From: Mycolicibacterium iranicum
GTDB taxonomy: Bacteria > Actinomycetota > Actinomycetes > Mycobacteriales > Mycobacteriaceae
DNA: 64,000 nt
Assembly (NCBI RefSeq): GCF_002101705.1
Contig: NZ_LQPC01000032.1
Coordinates: 62,001 to 126,000, forward strand
Reading direction: 5' to 3'
Shown: positions 44,274-53,473 of the stretch, piece by piece
How positions within the stretch are numbered: the stretch's first letter is position 1
Layout of the letters: each line of letters starts with the position of its first letter
Translations under genes and position numbers: made by a program
Notes under the pieces: generated by a model
Told to the model about the DNA's origin: nothing
The model's database searches: none
What the model saw: the letters and a program-made list of their open reading frames with translations, nothing else

Positions 44274-45011
44274 CTAGCCGATCGGTGCTTCGGCGGCCGG
44301 CGCCGGCGTGGACGCCGGCACCTCGGCGGGCAACGGCGTGGACGGCGTCGTCGTGGTGGTCGTCGTTGTCGTGCTGGTGCCACTGGTGCTGGTCGGCGTG
44401 ATCGGCGCCGGGGCGTCGGCCGGGTTCAGCACCGCATCGACGATGTAGATCCGCGCGTTCTGGGCCTGGATGCCCCCGCAGACGACCTTGACGGTTTCGT
44501 TGACCTGGATGTCGCCGCCCGAACCGGTCACCTCGATCTCGGTGCCCTCCTGGGTGGGGCGCTGGCCCTTCACGTCGTCGGGGCCCAGCAGGCCGAGGAA
44601 GGCGTGGTAGTAGACCAGGCTGGTGAGCGCCGCAGGATCGGTGCGCAGCACCTCGAGCTGCTCGGGCGGCAGCGCCGCGAACGCCTCGTTGGTGGGTGCG
44701 AAGACGACGTAGGGCCCGTTGTCGAGAACACTGGTGATGTTGACGGCCGGGTTGAGCTGCCCCGAGATCGCCGAGTTGAACGTGGAGATGTCGGGGATGC
44801 TCGACAACACAGTGCTGACGGGCAGGTCCGCCAGGCCCTTCCAGTTGGGCAGCGCTTCCTTGAAGGCGCCACATTCCGGGCCCTGGGGGTCGGGGATCTC
44901 GGCGACCGGAGCTGCCGGCTCGGCGTAGGCGTTGACGGCCAGCGGAACAGACAGGGCAATCGCGGCTGCGCTGAACGCGACGCCGAGGGCCTTGCTGGTG
45001 CGGGTCTTCAC
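44274..45011 (-). CDS. Secreted fasciclin (FAS1) domain protein
   Basis: 245 aa from GTG 45011, with GAGGAG upstream. Signal peptide ending near AVNAYAEP. The FAS1 domain (about 45-195) shows the H1 box VFAPTNEAFAALP and a YYHAFLG segment; IYIVDAVLNPAD closes the domain. It is similar to the MPT70/MPB83 group of mycobacterial secreted adhesins. Unlike those it has a Thr/Pro-rich tail of about 50 residues (nine consecutive Thr) that could be O-mannosylated. Single gene, bounded by the terminator at 44215. Confidence 0.88.
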   Translation of the reverse strand: MKTRTSKALGVAFSAAAIALSVPLAVNAYAEPAAPVAEIPDPQGPECGAFKEALPNWKGLADLPVSTVLSSIPDISTFNSAISGQLNPAVNITSVLDNGPYVVFAPTNEAFAALPPEQLEVLRTDPAALTSLVYYHAFLGLLGPDDVKGQRPTQEGTEIEVTGSGGDIQVNETVKVVCGGIQAQNARIYIVDAVLNPADAPAPITPTSTSGTSTTTTTTTTTPSTPLPAEVPASTPAPAAEAPIG

Positions 45012-45177
45012 GGTGTGCTCCTCACATATGTCAAGTCGCAAGGATGGTATGTGCACGAATTGGTAACGGCCAAGTCGAGGATGGGCATCGACGGGCCGAT
45101 CCGCGGCCGCCGCAACGCTGTGAGCTGCGGATTCGCCGGGCTGTGGCGAGAGCGGATTCACACGCCTCGCCGGGCCG

Positions 45178-45777
45178 TCAGAAGTCTGGATCTGTGTTTT
45201 CCGGCAACAACGCGGCCACCATCCGCGCGAGGTCGTCCGCGGCGTCTTCGAAGGTCGCCGACCCCGAGCTGGCTTGGACCATCGCACCCACCAGACCGAA
45301 TTCCAGCGTCTCGGCGACTTCGGGCCACGCCGCCGAGCCCAGCATGGTGCGCACCCGGCGATGCAGTTCGGCATGTATGCGTTTGCGGATCGCCTGCACC
45401 GACGTCTCGTGCGAAATCATCGCGCTCGCACACGCCGCGGCCAGTCCGGGTTGATCGGCGAGCAGGGTCACCAGCTGGCGGAACAGCACCGCGACCCGCG
45501 CCTGCGCCGACTTCTCGACATCGACCGACAGCGGGGCATCCCGGAGCAGGCCCAGGTAAACCTCCGCGACGATCGCGTCCTTGGAGCGGAAGTAGACGCA
45601 CAGATCACCGTGCGCGACGCCCGCCTTCTCGGCGATCAGCCGGGTGGTCAGGTCGTCGAACGGGACGTCGCGCAACAACTCGACGGTCGCGTCGAGCACG
45701 GTGCGCACCACGTCATGGTCGTCGCGGTCGCGGTCACCGTAGGAGCGAAGATAGATGACCTTCGCCGACGTCGTCAC
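45178..45777 (-). CDS. TetR-family regulator
   Basis: 199 aa from GTG 45777, overlapping the SDR stop by 4 nt, so the SDR and the regulator are one operon. The HTH is FDDLTTRLIAEKAGVAHGDLCVYFRSKDAIVAEVYLG; the ligand domain ends with LARMVAALLPENTD. The 3' partner is the lone FAS1 gene. A short palindrome (TCACG-T-CGTGA) overlaps the SDR start and could be the autoregulatory site. Confidence 0.85.
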   Translation of the reverse strand: MTTSAKVIYLRSYGDRDRDDHDVVRTVLDATVELLRDVPFDDLTTRLIAEKAGVAHGDLCVYFRSKDAIVAEVYLGLLRDAPLSVDVEKSAQARVAVLFRQLVTLLADQPGLAAACASAMISHETSVQAIRKRIHAELHRRVRTMLGSAAWPEVAETLEFGLVGAMVQASSGSATFEDAADDLARMVAALLPENTDPDF

Positions 45778-46727
45778 GCACCCGAGCCTAGGCTGCGCGC
45801 GCTCGGCGTGCAGAGGTGTTCCGAAAGCGCCCAGAGCGCCAGAGCCCGTGTCTCGTCCATCGCATACGGTGCCGCTGCGGCGACGCCGCAATCCGAGAGG
45901 TACAGCGCGCCACAGCCGTCGAGTTCGTCGCTGACCGCTGCCCACACCTGGGTGGCGGCCCCGTGCTCGGGCATCGTGAATTGCTTGCGCACATCGACCT
46001 TCGGCCCGCCCGAGCCGCGGGACCCCGCGTTGTTCAAGGCGGTGAAGTCGTCACGCGTCATGTGCCGGGCCAGCGAGGTGGCCACGATTCCCGGATGCAC
46101 GGCGAACGCACGCACACTGCTGTCGCGCAGCCGGCGGTCGAGTTCGACCGCATGAAGCACGTTGGCGGTCTTGGATGCTCCGTAGGCAGCGAACTTGTCG
46201 TACTCGCGGTGCTCCCAGTTGGGGTCTGCGAAATCGACGTCGGCCATCCGGTGTCCCTCAGAGGACAGCACGACGATCCGTGCCCCGTCGGCGGCGACCA
46301 AGGCGGGAAACAGCAGCCGGGTCAGCTCGAAGTGGCCCAAATGGTTTGTGCCGAAATGATTTTCAAAACCCTCGCAAGTCCTGCTCAGCGGCGTGAACAT
46401 CACGCCCGCGTTGTTCATCAGCACATGCACGGCGGGTGTCAGCTCGCTGATCTCCGCTGCGGCGGCCGCGACGCTGGCCAGTGACGTCAGGTCCAGGTGG
46501 ATCAGTGACAGCCGCGCGTCGCGGACCTCGCTGCGCACCCACGCCTCGGTCTCGGAGAGCGCTTCGGCGTTGCGCGCGGCGAGGATGACGTGTGCGCCGG
46601 TGCTGGCCAAGGCCTTGGCGGACTCGCGCCCCAGCCCCGAAGAGGCCCCGGTGATGACACAGGTCTTGCCGCTGAGATCGATCCCGTCGACGATGTCGAG
46701 CGCGGTCGGGTTTGACGTCGTTGTCAC
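45774..46727 (-). CDS. Short-chain dehydrogenase/reductase (retinol dehydrogenase-like)
   Basis: 317 aa, GTG 46727. Rossmann motif TGASSGLGRE (TGxxxGxG), NNAGVM, catalytic Ser in VVLSSEGHR, and YGASKTANVLH (YxxxK), so a complete classical SDR. The length and the H-P-G-I-V segment after YxxxK place it with the WW-oxidoreductase/retinol-dehydrogenase-like group acting on lipid alcohols. In an operon with TetR. Confidence 0.9.
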   Translation of the reverse strand: MTTTSNPTALDIVDGIDLSGKTCVITGASSGLGRESAKALASTGAHVILAARNAEALSETEAWVRSEVRDARLSLIHLDLTSLASVAAAAAEISELTPAVHVLMNNAGVMFTPLSRTCEGFENHFGTNHLGHFELTRLLFPALVAADGARIVVLSSEGHRMADVDFADPNWEHREYDKFAAYGASKTANVLHAVELDRRLRDSSVRAFAVHPGIVATSLARHMTRDDFTALNNAGSRGSGGPKVDVRKQFTMPEHGAATQVWAAVSDELDGCGALYLSDCGVAAAAPYAMDETRALALWALSEHLCTPSARSLGSGA

Positions 46728-46817
46728 GTCGTGAGGATTGCACGCCGCACCCCGCCGCCGCGAATTGCTCTGGTCCGACTGCCTCGTCGCCGCTCGTGTG
46801 CTCCTACGATGACGCCC

Positions 46818-47345
46818 ATGGCCGAGCCACTCATCCTGTCCATCGCCGGACGCTCACCCGAACTGCATCCCGACAGCTGGGTGGCGCCCAACGCCACCGT
46901 GATCGGCCACGTCGTGCTCGCCGAACGCGCGAGCGCGTGGTACGGCACGATCATCCGCGCCGAGGCCGAACCGATCGAGATCGGCGCGGGCACCAACATC
47001 CAGGACGGCGTGACGATCCACGTCGACCCGGGCTTCCCGGCCCGCATCGGCGCCGGCGTGAGCGTCGGGCACAACGCGGTGCTGCACGGCTGCACCGTCG
47101 AGGACGACGCCCTCGTCGGCATGGGCGCAGTGGTCCTCAACGGAGCCGTCATCGGCTCCGGATCCTTGATCGCCGCGGGCGCGGTGGTGCCACAGGGCGC
47201 GGTGATTCCGCCCGGCTCGATGGTCGCCGGGGTGCCGGGGAAAGTGCGCCGCGAGCTCAGTGAGGACGAAATCGCCGGAATCCGCACAAACGCACTTCTC
47301 TATCAAGAGCTGGTCAAAGTGCATCGTGATGCAAGCAACGCCTGA
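46818..47345 (+). CDS. Gamma-class carbonic anhydrase-like protein
   Basis: 175 aa from ATG 46818; an in-frame ATG at 46809 is also possible, as no ribosome site decides. A left-handed beta-helix of hexapeptide repeats (VGMGAVVLNGAVIGSGS). The three zinc histidines His68 (TIHVD), His85 and His90 (VGHNAVLHG) are present, as is a QD pair (IQDG). It fits the YrdA/CaiE-like gamma-CA group; in many such proteins hydration activity is weak or absent. Divergent from the SDR. Confidence 0.88.
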   Translation: MAEPLILSIAGRSPELHPDSWVAPNATVIGHVVLAERASAWYGTIIRAEAEPIEIGAGTNIQDGVTIHVDPGFPARIGAGVSVGHNAVLHGCTVEDDALVGMGAVVLNGAVIGSGSLIAAGAVVPQGAVIPPGSMVAGVPGKVRRELSEDEIAGIRTNALLYQELVKVHRDASNA

Positions 47346-47385
47346 TCGTCGGTTCTGAATCGGCGCGTCGGGGTACAGCCCTACC

Positions 47386-48540
47386 GTGAAACCAGTGCGC
47401 ACCCTCGTGACCGGCGCGACAGGCTACATCGGTTCTCGCCTCGTGACCGCGTTGCTCAACGACGGTCATCAAGTGGTGGCCGCCAGCCGCGACCCCGCCC
47501 GTCTCGCGGACTTCGGCTGGTATCACGACGTCTCCACGGTGGCGCTCGACGCCCACGACGACATCTCGACACGGCAAGCCTTCACCGAAGCGGGTCCCAT
47601 CGACGTCGTTTACTACCTCGTGCACGGCATCGGACAGCCCGGCTTCCGGGAAGCCGACAACCTGGCGGCGGCCAACGTCGCGACCGCGGCCAAGGCCGCC
47701 GGCGTCCGACGCATCGTCTACCTCGGCGGGTTCGTGCCGAATGACGACTCGTTGTCTGAGCATCTGACGAGTCGGGCGGAGGTCGCGGCGGCGCTGACCG
47801 TCGAAGGCGGACCCGACGTGGTGTGGCTCGGTGCGGCCATCGTCATCGGCGCCGGCTCCACGTCGTTCGAGATGCTGCGCTATGTGGCCGACCGATTCCT
47901 GTTGCTGCCCATGCCGGAATGGTCGGCCAACCCCATCGATCCCATCGCGGTCACCGACGTGTTGCACTACCTCGTCGCGGCGGCAGACCCGAAGGTTCCG
48001 GCCGGTGCCTACGACATCAGGGGACCGGAGACGACGACGTACGGCGACCTGTTGCGCACGTACGCGCGGATCGCGGGTATTTGGCGGACGCCCGTCCCGG
48101 TCTACGGTGTCGACACCGGCCTCGTATCGAAGGTGACGGGCCTCATTCTGCCGGTCCCCGCCGGTTTGGCCGGCGATCTCGTTGAGTCGCTTGATTTTCC
48201 GATGATCGCCTTGCAAGACGGCCTGCGGGCGCTCGTGCCGGACCCGCCCGATGGCCTGGTCGGCATCGAGGACGCCATCCGTCGCGCCGTGACCAGCCCG
48301 CCCCGGCGGCCGGTCGACAAACTCGGCGATCCTCACCATCTCGCCGACACCGACCCTGACTGGGCTGGAGGCGATACGCTGCGCCTGAAACTACTGGCGA
48401 GCGTGGTGACGCCGCCGGTCGCGTGGCCGGTTCTCGGTCTTTTGGGATTCGTCCCGAGACCGGTGGCCGCCGCAGTACGTACTGGACTCGACCATGTCGT
48501 GGGAGTGATCGGATTGGTGCCCAAGAGGATTCTGGCGTGA
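47386..48540 (+). CDS. NAD(P)-binding atypical SDR with C-terminal extension
   Basis: 384 aa, GTG 47386. TGATGYIGSRLV at the N-terminus, VVYYLVHGIGQ and RIVYLGGFVP place it with extended/atypical NmrA-like SDRs. A C-terminal region of about 100 residues carries a predicted membrane-associating stretch (PPVAWPVLGLLGFVP). There is no YxxxK at the usual place, so it may be a regulatory or binding protein. Translationally coupled to the CPBP gene by a 4-nt overlap. Confidence 0.8.
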   Translation: MKPVRTLVTGATGYIGSRLVTALLNDGHQVVAASRDPARLADFGWYHDVSTVALDAHDDISTRQAFTEAGPIDVVYYLVHGIGQPGFREADNLAAANVATAAKAAGVRRIVYLGGFVPNDDSLSEHLTSRAEVAAALTVEGGPDVVWLGAAIVIGAGSTSFEMLRYVADRFLLLPMPEWSANPIDPIAVTDVLHYLVAAADPKVPAGAYDIRGPETTTYGDLLRTYARIAGIWRTPVPVYGVDTGLVSKVTGLILPVPAGLAGDLVESLDFPMIALQDGLRALVPDPPDGLVGIEDAIRRAVTSPPRRPVDKLGDPHHLADTDPDWAGGDTLRLKLLASVVTPPVAWPVLGLLGFVPRPVAAAVRTGLDHVVGVIGLVPKRILA

Positions 48541-49247
48541 GCGCGCCGACGAACTGGGGTGGGCAGCTGCGCAGGATCGCTCGCGGCAAGGCAGCGCCCT
48601 ATAACGAGCCGCCGTCGGTGATAACCCGGCGCAAGTTCATCGTCGCGGCCGTGCTGCTCATCGGCGCCGCGCTGCTCGGATACTCGTTGAGCAGGCCGCC
48701 GGGGGACGAGACGTTCATCTGGCTCACCCTCGCCCTGGCCGGGGTTTGGGCCGTCGGAGCATTCGCGTCAGGTCCGTTGCACATGGGCCACATCCCTTTT
48801 CGCGGACGCAACCAACGCCCCGTCATCACCGGAACTGCCGCCGGCATCGGGTTGGGCGCGGTCTTCGTCATCGGCGGATTGGTGGCGCGCGAGATCCCCG
48901 GAGTAAACGACTACATCCGTGAGGTACTGCAGTACTCGAATGCGGGGCCGCTGTATCTGATCGCGTTCATCACCGTGATCAACGGTCTGGCCGAAGAGAT
49001 GTTCTTCCGCGGTGCCGTCTACACCGCACTGCTGAAATTCCATCCGGTGATCGTGTCGACGGTGCTCTATGTCATCGCAACCGCCGCCACGACCGGCAAT
49101 CCAATGCTGGGATTCGCAGCGATCATCCTCGGCATCGTCTGCGCTCAGCTGCGCCGCGCCACCGGGGGAGTGCTCGCACCGATGCTGACCCACTTCTTCT
49201 GGGGTCTGATCCTGGTGCTCGCACTGCCCCCGATGTTCGGCGTCTAG
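48537..49247 (+). CDS. CPBP-family intramembrane metalloprotease
   Basis: 236 aa from GTG 48537, overlapping the preceding stop. Six or so membrane segments; the ABI/CPBP motif 1 is AEEMFFRG (EExxxR) and motif 2 includes THFFWG with the zinc His. CPBP proteases (CAAX protease and bacteriocin-processing group) cut substrates inside the membrane; the target here is unknown. Convergent with the MFS gene, their stops overlapping at CTAG. Confidence 0.87.
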   Translation: MSAPTNWGGQLRRIARGKAAPYNEPPSVITRRKFIVAAVLLIGAALLGYSLSRPPGDETFIWLTLALAGVWAVGAFASGPLHMGHIPFRGRNQRPVITGTAAGIGLGAVFVIGGLVAREIPGVNDYIREVLQYSNAGPLYLIAFITVINGLAEEMFFRGAVYTALLKFHPVIVSTVLYVIATAATTGNPMLGFAAIILGIVCAQLRRATGGVLAPMLTHFFWGLILVLALPPMFGV

Positions 49248-50527
49248 CTCAGCGGGTGCGTCAGTTCGTCGCGGTGCATCTTCGCCGCCCGGATCGCCAC
49301 CACCGCCACCAGCACCGGCACGATGCCCGCGGCCAGGAAAATCGTCTCCATCGGCACGATTTTCGACAGCGGGCCGACGATTGCGAACGACACCGGCATG
49401 AAAGCCAGTGACACGAAGAAGTCCAGACTCGACACCCGTCCCAGCATCTCCGGTGGCACCCGCCGCTGCAGCAGCGTGCCCCAGATGACCATGCCTGCGC
49501 CGTCGGTCACCCCGATGACGAAGGTGGCCAACGCCATCAGCGGAAACGACGACGTGATGCCGACGATGACGAGCGGGATCGATCCGACGCCCCACATCGC
49601 CATCATTGTCGTCAGATAGCGGCGCGGCATCCGGCGCGAGGAAACCGTCAATGCGCCCAACGCGCTGCCCACCCCGAAGAACGCCAGGATGAAGCCGTAC
49701 GACTGCGCGCCGTGGGTGAATCGATCCTGGGCGATGAACGGCAGCAGGACCTCGATCGGGCCGAGGACGACCAGCACGAAGATGCTGGCGAACAGCAGCG
49801 TCCACAGCAGCCAGGGCGTCCTGCGCACGAAGCTGACACCGTCGCGCAGGTCCCGAAGGAGGTGAGGATTCTCCTGGTCTGCCTGTGGGTCAACGTTTTT
49901 GACGATCGATGAGCGGGTGGCCACCAGGAGTATCAGGCCGACGCCGAACAGCGCCGCCACCGCGACGGCGCCGAGCGACGGGAATGTCGCACCGATCAGC
50001 AGTCCCGCGACCGCCGGGCCGACGGCGCGCTGGAACACCGGCCGCACCATGCCCTCGACGCCGTTGGCTGCCAGCAGTTGTTCGGCAGGCAGGATTCTGG
50101 GCAGGATCGCGCTGTAGGCGGGAAAGAAGAACGCCGCCGCGATCCCCAGAGCCGCTGCCGCGACCGCCATATGCCAGATCTGCAGGGCGCCAACCATTCC
50201 CAGGACTGCGATGCCGGCGACGACCGCGGTGTTGACGGCCTCGACGGCAATGATGATCGCGCGCTGGTTGAGCCGGTCAGCGGCCAGCCCGCCCACGAGC
50301 ACGAATGCGACGAGGCCCACCCCGAGGCACGTCGCGACAAGGGACAGTGCCGCGGGGTCGTTGGACAGCTCGATGACCTGCAGCGCCATCACGACGGCCC
50401 ACATGCCCTCGGCGAAGATCGACACTGACACCGCCGCGATCAGAAGGCGATACTCGCGGAACCGGAACGGTGCGAGCACGCGCCAGCGACCGGGCGCCAC
50501 CGGTTGAATGTCGAATTGAGTGCTCAC
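49244..50527 (-). CDS. MFS transporter, DHA3 drug-efflux type (Tap-like)
   Basis: 427 aa from GTG 50527; the upstream extension to 50767 is not family-like. Twelve hydrophobic segments, starting FREYRLLIAAVSVSIFAEGMW, with GGLAADRLNQRAIII (motif A, GxLaDRxxxR) between helices 2 and 3. The DHA3 group includes Tap (Rv1258c), an exporter of tetracycline and aminoglycosides. Whether this one exports drugs is not shown by sequence. Confidence 0.85.
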   Translation of the reverse strand: MSTQFDIQPVAPGRWRVLAPFRFREYRLLIAAVSVSIFAEGMWAVVMALQVIELSNDPAALSLVATCLGVGLVAFVLVGGLAADRLNQRAIIIAVEAVNTAVVAGIAVLGMVGALQIWHMAVAAAALGIAAAFFFPAYSAILPRILPAEQLLAANGVEGMVRPVFQRAVGPAVAGLLIGATFPSLGAVAVAALFGVGLILLVATRSSIVKNVDPQADQENPHLLRDLRDGVSFVRRTPWLLWTLLFASIFVLVVLGPIEVLLPFIAQDRFTHGAQSYGFILAFFGVGSALGALTVSSRRMPRRYLTTMMAMWGVGSIPLVIVGITSSFPLMALATFVIGVTDGAGMVIWGTLLQRRVPPEMLGRVSSLDFFVSLAFMPVSFAIVGPLSKIVPMETIFLAAGIVPVLVAVVAIRAAKMHRDELTHPLS

Positions 50528-50654
50528 CGTCCGATGGTGACGCACGGGTGAGGCTGTCGTCGAACGATTTTCGGGCTGGCCCGATCGGTCGAGCGTGGGG
50601 GGGTATGTACGCGAATCGGCGATTTCGCGGGCATAGGGCCCACGCTCGGCTGGA

Positions 50655-51476
50655 CTAGGAGTCGGTGAAGGTCGCGGGCCGCCGCTGCTGGAATGCCTTC
50701 GTGCCCTCGCGGAAATCGTGCGAGTCCAGCAGCGCGAGCTGGCCCTTCTTCTCGCGTTCGAGCGCACCCTCCAGTTCGGTGAGCGTCGCGGCGTTGATCG
50801 CGTCCTTGGTTTTGCGCAGCGCGACCGCCGGGCCCGACACCAACGCGCCGATCACCTTGTCGACCTCGGCGTCGAACTCGTCGACGGGGTAGACGGCGCT
50901 TACCAGTCCCCAGCCGTAGGCTTCGGATGCCGGGATGCGCTCGGCCAGCAGCGCCATCCGCATCGCCCGGATCCGGCCGACGGCCGCGGCGATCAGGGCC
51001 GAGGCGCCGCCGTCGGGCATCAACCCGATCTTGGTGAATGCCAGCATGAAAAATGCCTTCTCCGAGGCGAGTACGACATCGCAGGCCAACGCCAGCGACG
51101 CCCCCACACCGGCGGCTGCGCCGTGCACGACCGCGACGGCGGGCTGCGGAAGCGCGACGATCGCGCGGATGCAGCGGTTCGCTGCGTCGAGGACATCGGC
51201 CGGGGTGCCTGCCGCACCCGGGTTGGCGTGGTCTTCCTCGCTGATGCCTGCGCCGGAGGAGAAGCCGCGCCCCGCGCCGCCGATGCGGACCACCCGCACA
51301 CGGGAATCGGTCGCCGCACGCTCGAGGGTGGCTGCGAAGGTCTGAAGCATCGGGGCGGTCAGCGAATTGAGGCTGTCGGGCCGGTTCAGGGTCACCGAGA
51401 GGACGCCGTCGGCGAGGCTCACGCCCAGGTCGGCAATGCCCTGGTACGCGGCGTCGTACCCGTCGTTGGAGGTCAA
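50655..51476 (-). CDS. Enoyl-CoA hydratase/isomerase family protein lacking the hydratase glutamates
   Basis: 273 aa, ATG 51476. Crotonase fold with TLNRPDSLNSLTAPM and GFSSGAGISEED. In the active-site loops the Glu of the hydratase is replaced: GAAAGVGASLALACD has Ser, and KIGLMPDGGAS has Asp, as in PaaG-like isomerases. So a delta-isomerase or another crotonase reaction is more likely than hydration. It is divergent from mcr, matching the echA-mcr order (Rv1141c-Rv1143) of M. tuberculosis. Confidence 0.88.
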   Translation of the reverse strand: MTSNDGYDAAYQGIADLGVSLADGVLSVTLNRPDSLNSLTAPMLQTFAATLERAATDSRVRVVRIGGAGRGFSSGAGISEEDHANPGAAGTPADVLDAANRCIRAIVALPQPAVAVVHGAAAGVGASLALACDVVLASEKAFFMLAFTKIGLMPDGGASALIAAAVGRIRAMRMALLAERIPASEAYGWGLVSAVYPVDEFDAEVDKVIGALVSGPAVALRKTKDAINAATLTELEGALEREKKGQLALLDSHDFREGTKAFQQRRPATFTDS

Positions 51477-51530
51477 AGTCGTCCCCTGGTGTCTGGTGGT
51501 CTTCGCTGCCGAAGCCCCGTGGCCGGTACG

Positions 51531-51546
51531 ACTTGGTTATACAAGT
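51531..51546. promoter_or_regulatory. Palindrome ACTTG-N6-CAAGT in the echA/mcr divergent promoter
   Basis: ACTTG-GTTATA-CAAGT, 48 nt before the mcr ATG and 54 nt before the divergent ECH start. A single operator could govern both genes. Confidence 0.45.
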
Positions 51547-51594
51547 AAGCTATGTCGCGGTCAACCGAGCGATTCCGATGAAGGGCGGTCAGTC

Positions 51595-52689
51595 ATGGCT
51601 GGACCACTGCAGGGACTACGAGTTGTGGAGCTGGCGGGTATCGGCCCAGGGCCCCATGCGGCCATGATTCTCGGCGATCTCGGAGCAGACGTCGTGCGCA
51701 TCGAGCGGCCCGGCAAGGGCCCGGGACCGGCCACCAAGCCCGGCGGGGACTATCTGCTGCGCAACCGCCGGTCGGTCGCGGCGAACCTCAAGAGCGAGGA
51801 GGACCGCGACATGGTGCTGCGGCTCATCGCGAAGGCCGACGTGCTCATCGAGGGATTCCGACCGGGGGTGACCGAGCGCCTCGGCCTCGGGCCCGAGGAC
51901 TGCGCCAAGGTGAACGAGGGGCTGATCTACGCGCGGATGACCGGATGGGGTCAGGACGGCCCGCGCGCGCAGCAGGCCGGTCACGACATCAACTACATCT
52001 CGCTCAACGGCACGCTGCACGCGATCGGCCGTGCCGGCGAGCGGCCGGTGCCCCCGCTGAACCTGGTCGGCGACTTCGGTGGCGGCTCGATGTTCCTGCT
52101 GGTGGGCGTGCTGTCCGCACTGTGGGAACGCCAGAGCTCCGGCAAGGGGCAGGTTGTCGACGCCGCGATGGTCGACGGATCGAGCGTGCTCTCGGCGATG
52201 ATGTGGGCCTTCCGCGGCATGGGCATGTGGAGTGACGAACGCGGTGTGAACATGCTCGACACCGGCGCGCCCTACTACGACACCTACGAGACCGCCGACG
52301 GAAAGTACGTCGCCGTCGGGGCCATCGAGCCGCAGTTCTACGCGCAGGTGCTCACCGGCCTCGGGTTGGAAGCCTCCGATCTACCCGACCAGAACGACAT
52401 GAGCCGCTGGCCCGAGCTGCGTGCGGCGTTCACCAAGGCCTTCGCCGCCCACGACCGCGACCACTGGGCGAAGGTGTTCGCCGGCACCGACGCGTGCGTG
52501 ACGCCGGTGCTGTCGTTCGCCGAGGTGGAGTCCGAGCCCCACAACACCGAGCGCGGCACCTTTTACAGCGAGAACGGGTCGCTGTACCCCGCACCCGCGC
52601 CGCGCTTCTCGCGCAGCGTGCCCTCGGCTCCGAAAGCGCCGGGTGTGCCCGGCGCCGACACCGAAGCTGTTCTGCAGGAATGGGTTTGA
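51595..52689 (+). CDS. mcr: Alpha-methylacyl-CoA racemase (family III CoA-transferase fold)
   Basis: 364 aa from ATG 51595. Very close in pattern to M. tuberculosis MCR (Rv1143): GLRVVELAGIGPGPHAAMIL, GADVVRIERPGKG, YARMTGWGQDGP, GHDINYISLNGTLHAIGR and GDFGGGSMFLLVGVLSALWE. Catalytic His (in GHDINY) and Asp (YDTYETADG or GDFGGG region) are kept. It converts (R)- to (S)-2-methylacyl-CoA so that branched fatty acids and sterol side chains can enter beta-oxidation. First gene of mcr-SDR-nitronate monooxygenase. Confidence 0.94.
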   Translation: MAGPLQGLRVVELAGIGPGPHAAMILGDLGADVVRIERPGKGPGPATKPGGDYLLRNRRSVAANLKSEEDRDMVLRLIAKADVLIEGFRPGVTERLGLGPEDCAKVNEGLIYARMTGWGQDGPRAQQAGHDINYISLNGTLHAIGRAGERPVPPLNLVGDFGGGSMFLLVGVLSALWERQSSGKGQVVDAAMVDGSSVLSAMMWAFRGMGMWSDERGVNMLDTGAPYYDTYETADGKYVAVGAIEPQFYAQVLTGLGLEASDLPDQNDMSRWPELRAAFTKAFAAHDRDHWAKVFAGTDACVTPVLSFAEVESEPHNTERGTFYSENGSLYPAPAPRFSRSVPSAPKAPGVPGADTEAVLQEWV

Positions 52690-52720
52690 CCTCTTAACCA
52701 CGAGAGAAGGGAAACGATCT

Positions 52721-53473
52721 GTGGAGATCAAAGACGCGGCTGCCGTCGTCACCGGAGGTGCTTCCGGTCTCGGGCTCGCAACAACCAAGCGACTGCTCGA
52801 CCGAGGCGCTTCGGTCGTCGTGATCGACCTGAAGGGCGAGGACGTCGTCGCCGAGCTGGGCCCGCGGGCCAAGTTCGTCGAGGCCAACGTCGTCGACCCG
52901 GAGCAGGTGACCGCTGCGCTGGACGCTGCCGAGGAGTTCGGCCCGCTGCGCATCAACGTCAACTGCGCCGGCATCGGCAACGCGATCAAGACGCTCGGCA
53001 AGGACGGCCCGTTTCCGCTCGACGCCTTCAAGAAGGTGGTCGAGGTCAACCTGATCGGCACCTTCAACGTGCTGCGGCTGAGCGCGGAGCGGATCGCAAA
53101 AACCGAACCGATCAACGGGGAGCGCGGCGTCATCGTCAACACCGCGTCGGTTGCCGCGTTCGAAGGCCAGATCGGCCAGGCCGCCTACTCCGCCTCCAAA
53201 GGTGGCGTCGTGGGCATGACCCTGCCGATCGCCCGCGATCTGTCGCGCGAGTTCATCCGCGTGTGCACGATCGCGCCGGGCCTGTTCAAGACGCCGCTTC
53301 TGGGCTCTCTGCCGGAGGAGGCGCAGGCCTCCCTCGGCAAGCAGGTGCCCCACCCGGCCCGCCTCGGTGATCCCGACGAGTACGGTGCGTTGGCCGTGCA
53401 CATCGTCGAGAACCCGATGCTCAACGGCGAGACGATCCGCCTCGACGGCGCGATCCGGATGGCGCCGAGGTGA
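52721..53473 (+). CDS. SDR, 3-hydroxyacyl-CoA dehydrogenase type 2-like
   Basis: 250 aa from GTG 52721, with GAGAAGGG upstream. TGGASGLGLAT, NCAGIGNAIK, catalytic Ser (NTASVAAFEGQIG), YSASKGGVVGMT (YxxxK) and APGLFKTPLL match the HSD17B10-like group; Rv1144 occupies the same place after mcr. It probably oxidises 3-hydroxy(-methyl)acyl-CoA with NAD. The 3' end overlaps the next gene by 4 nt. Confidence 0.93.
   Translation: MEIKDAAAVVTGGASGLGLATTKRLLDRGASVVVIDLKGEDVVAELGPRAKFVEANVVDPEQVTAALDAAEEFGPLRINVNCAGIGNAIKTLGKDGPFPLDAFKKVVEVNLIGTFNVLRLSAERIAKTEPINGERGVIVNTASVAAFEGQIGQAAYSASKGGVVGMTLPIARDLSREFIRVCTIAPGLFKTPLLGSLPEEAQASLGKQVPHPARLGDPDEYGALAVHIVENPMLNGETIRLDGAIRMAPR

Noticed and set aside
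47314..48339. 341-codon minus-strand frame opposite the atypical SDR
   Set aside because: Shadow frame; the plus-strand product has a clear Rossmann motif and coupled neighbour.
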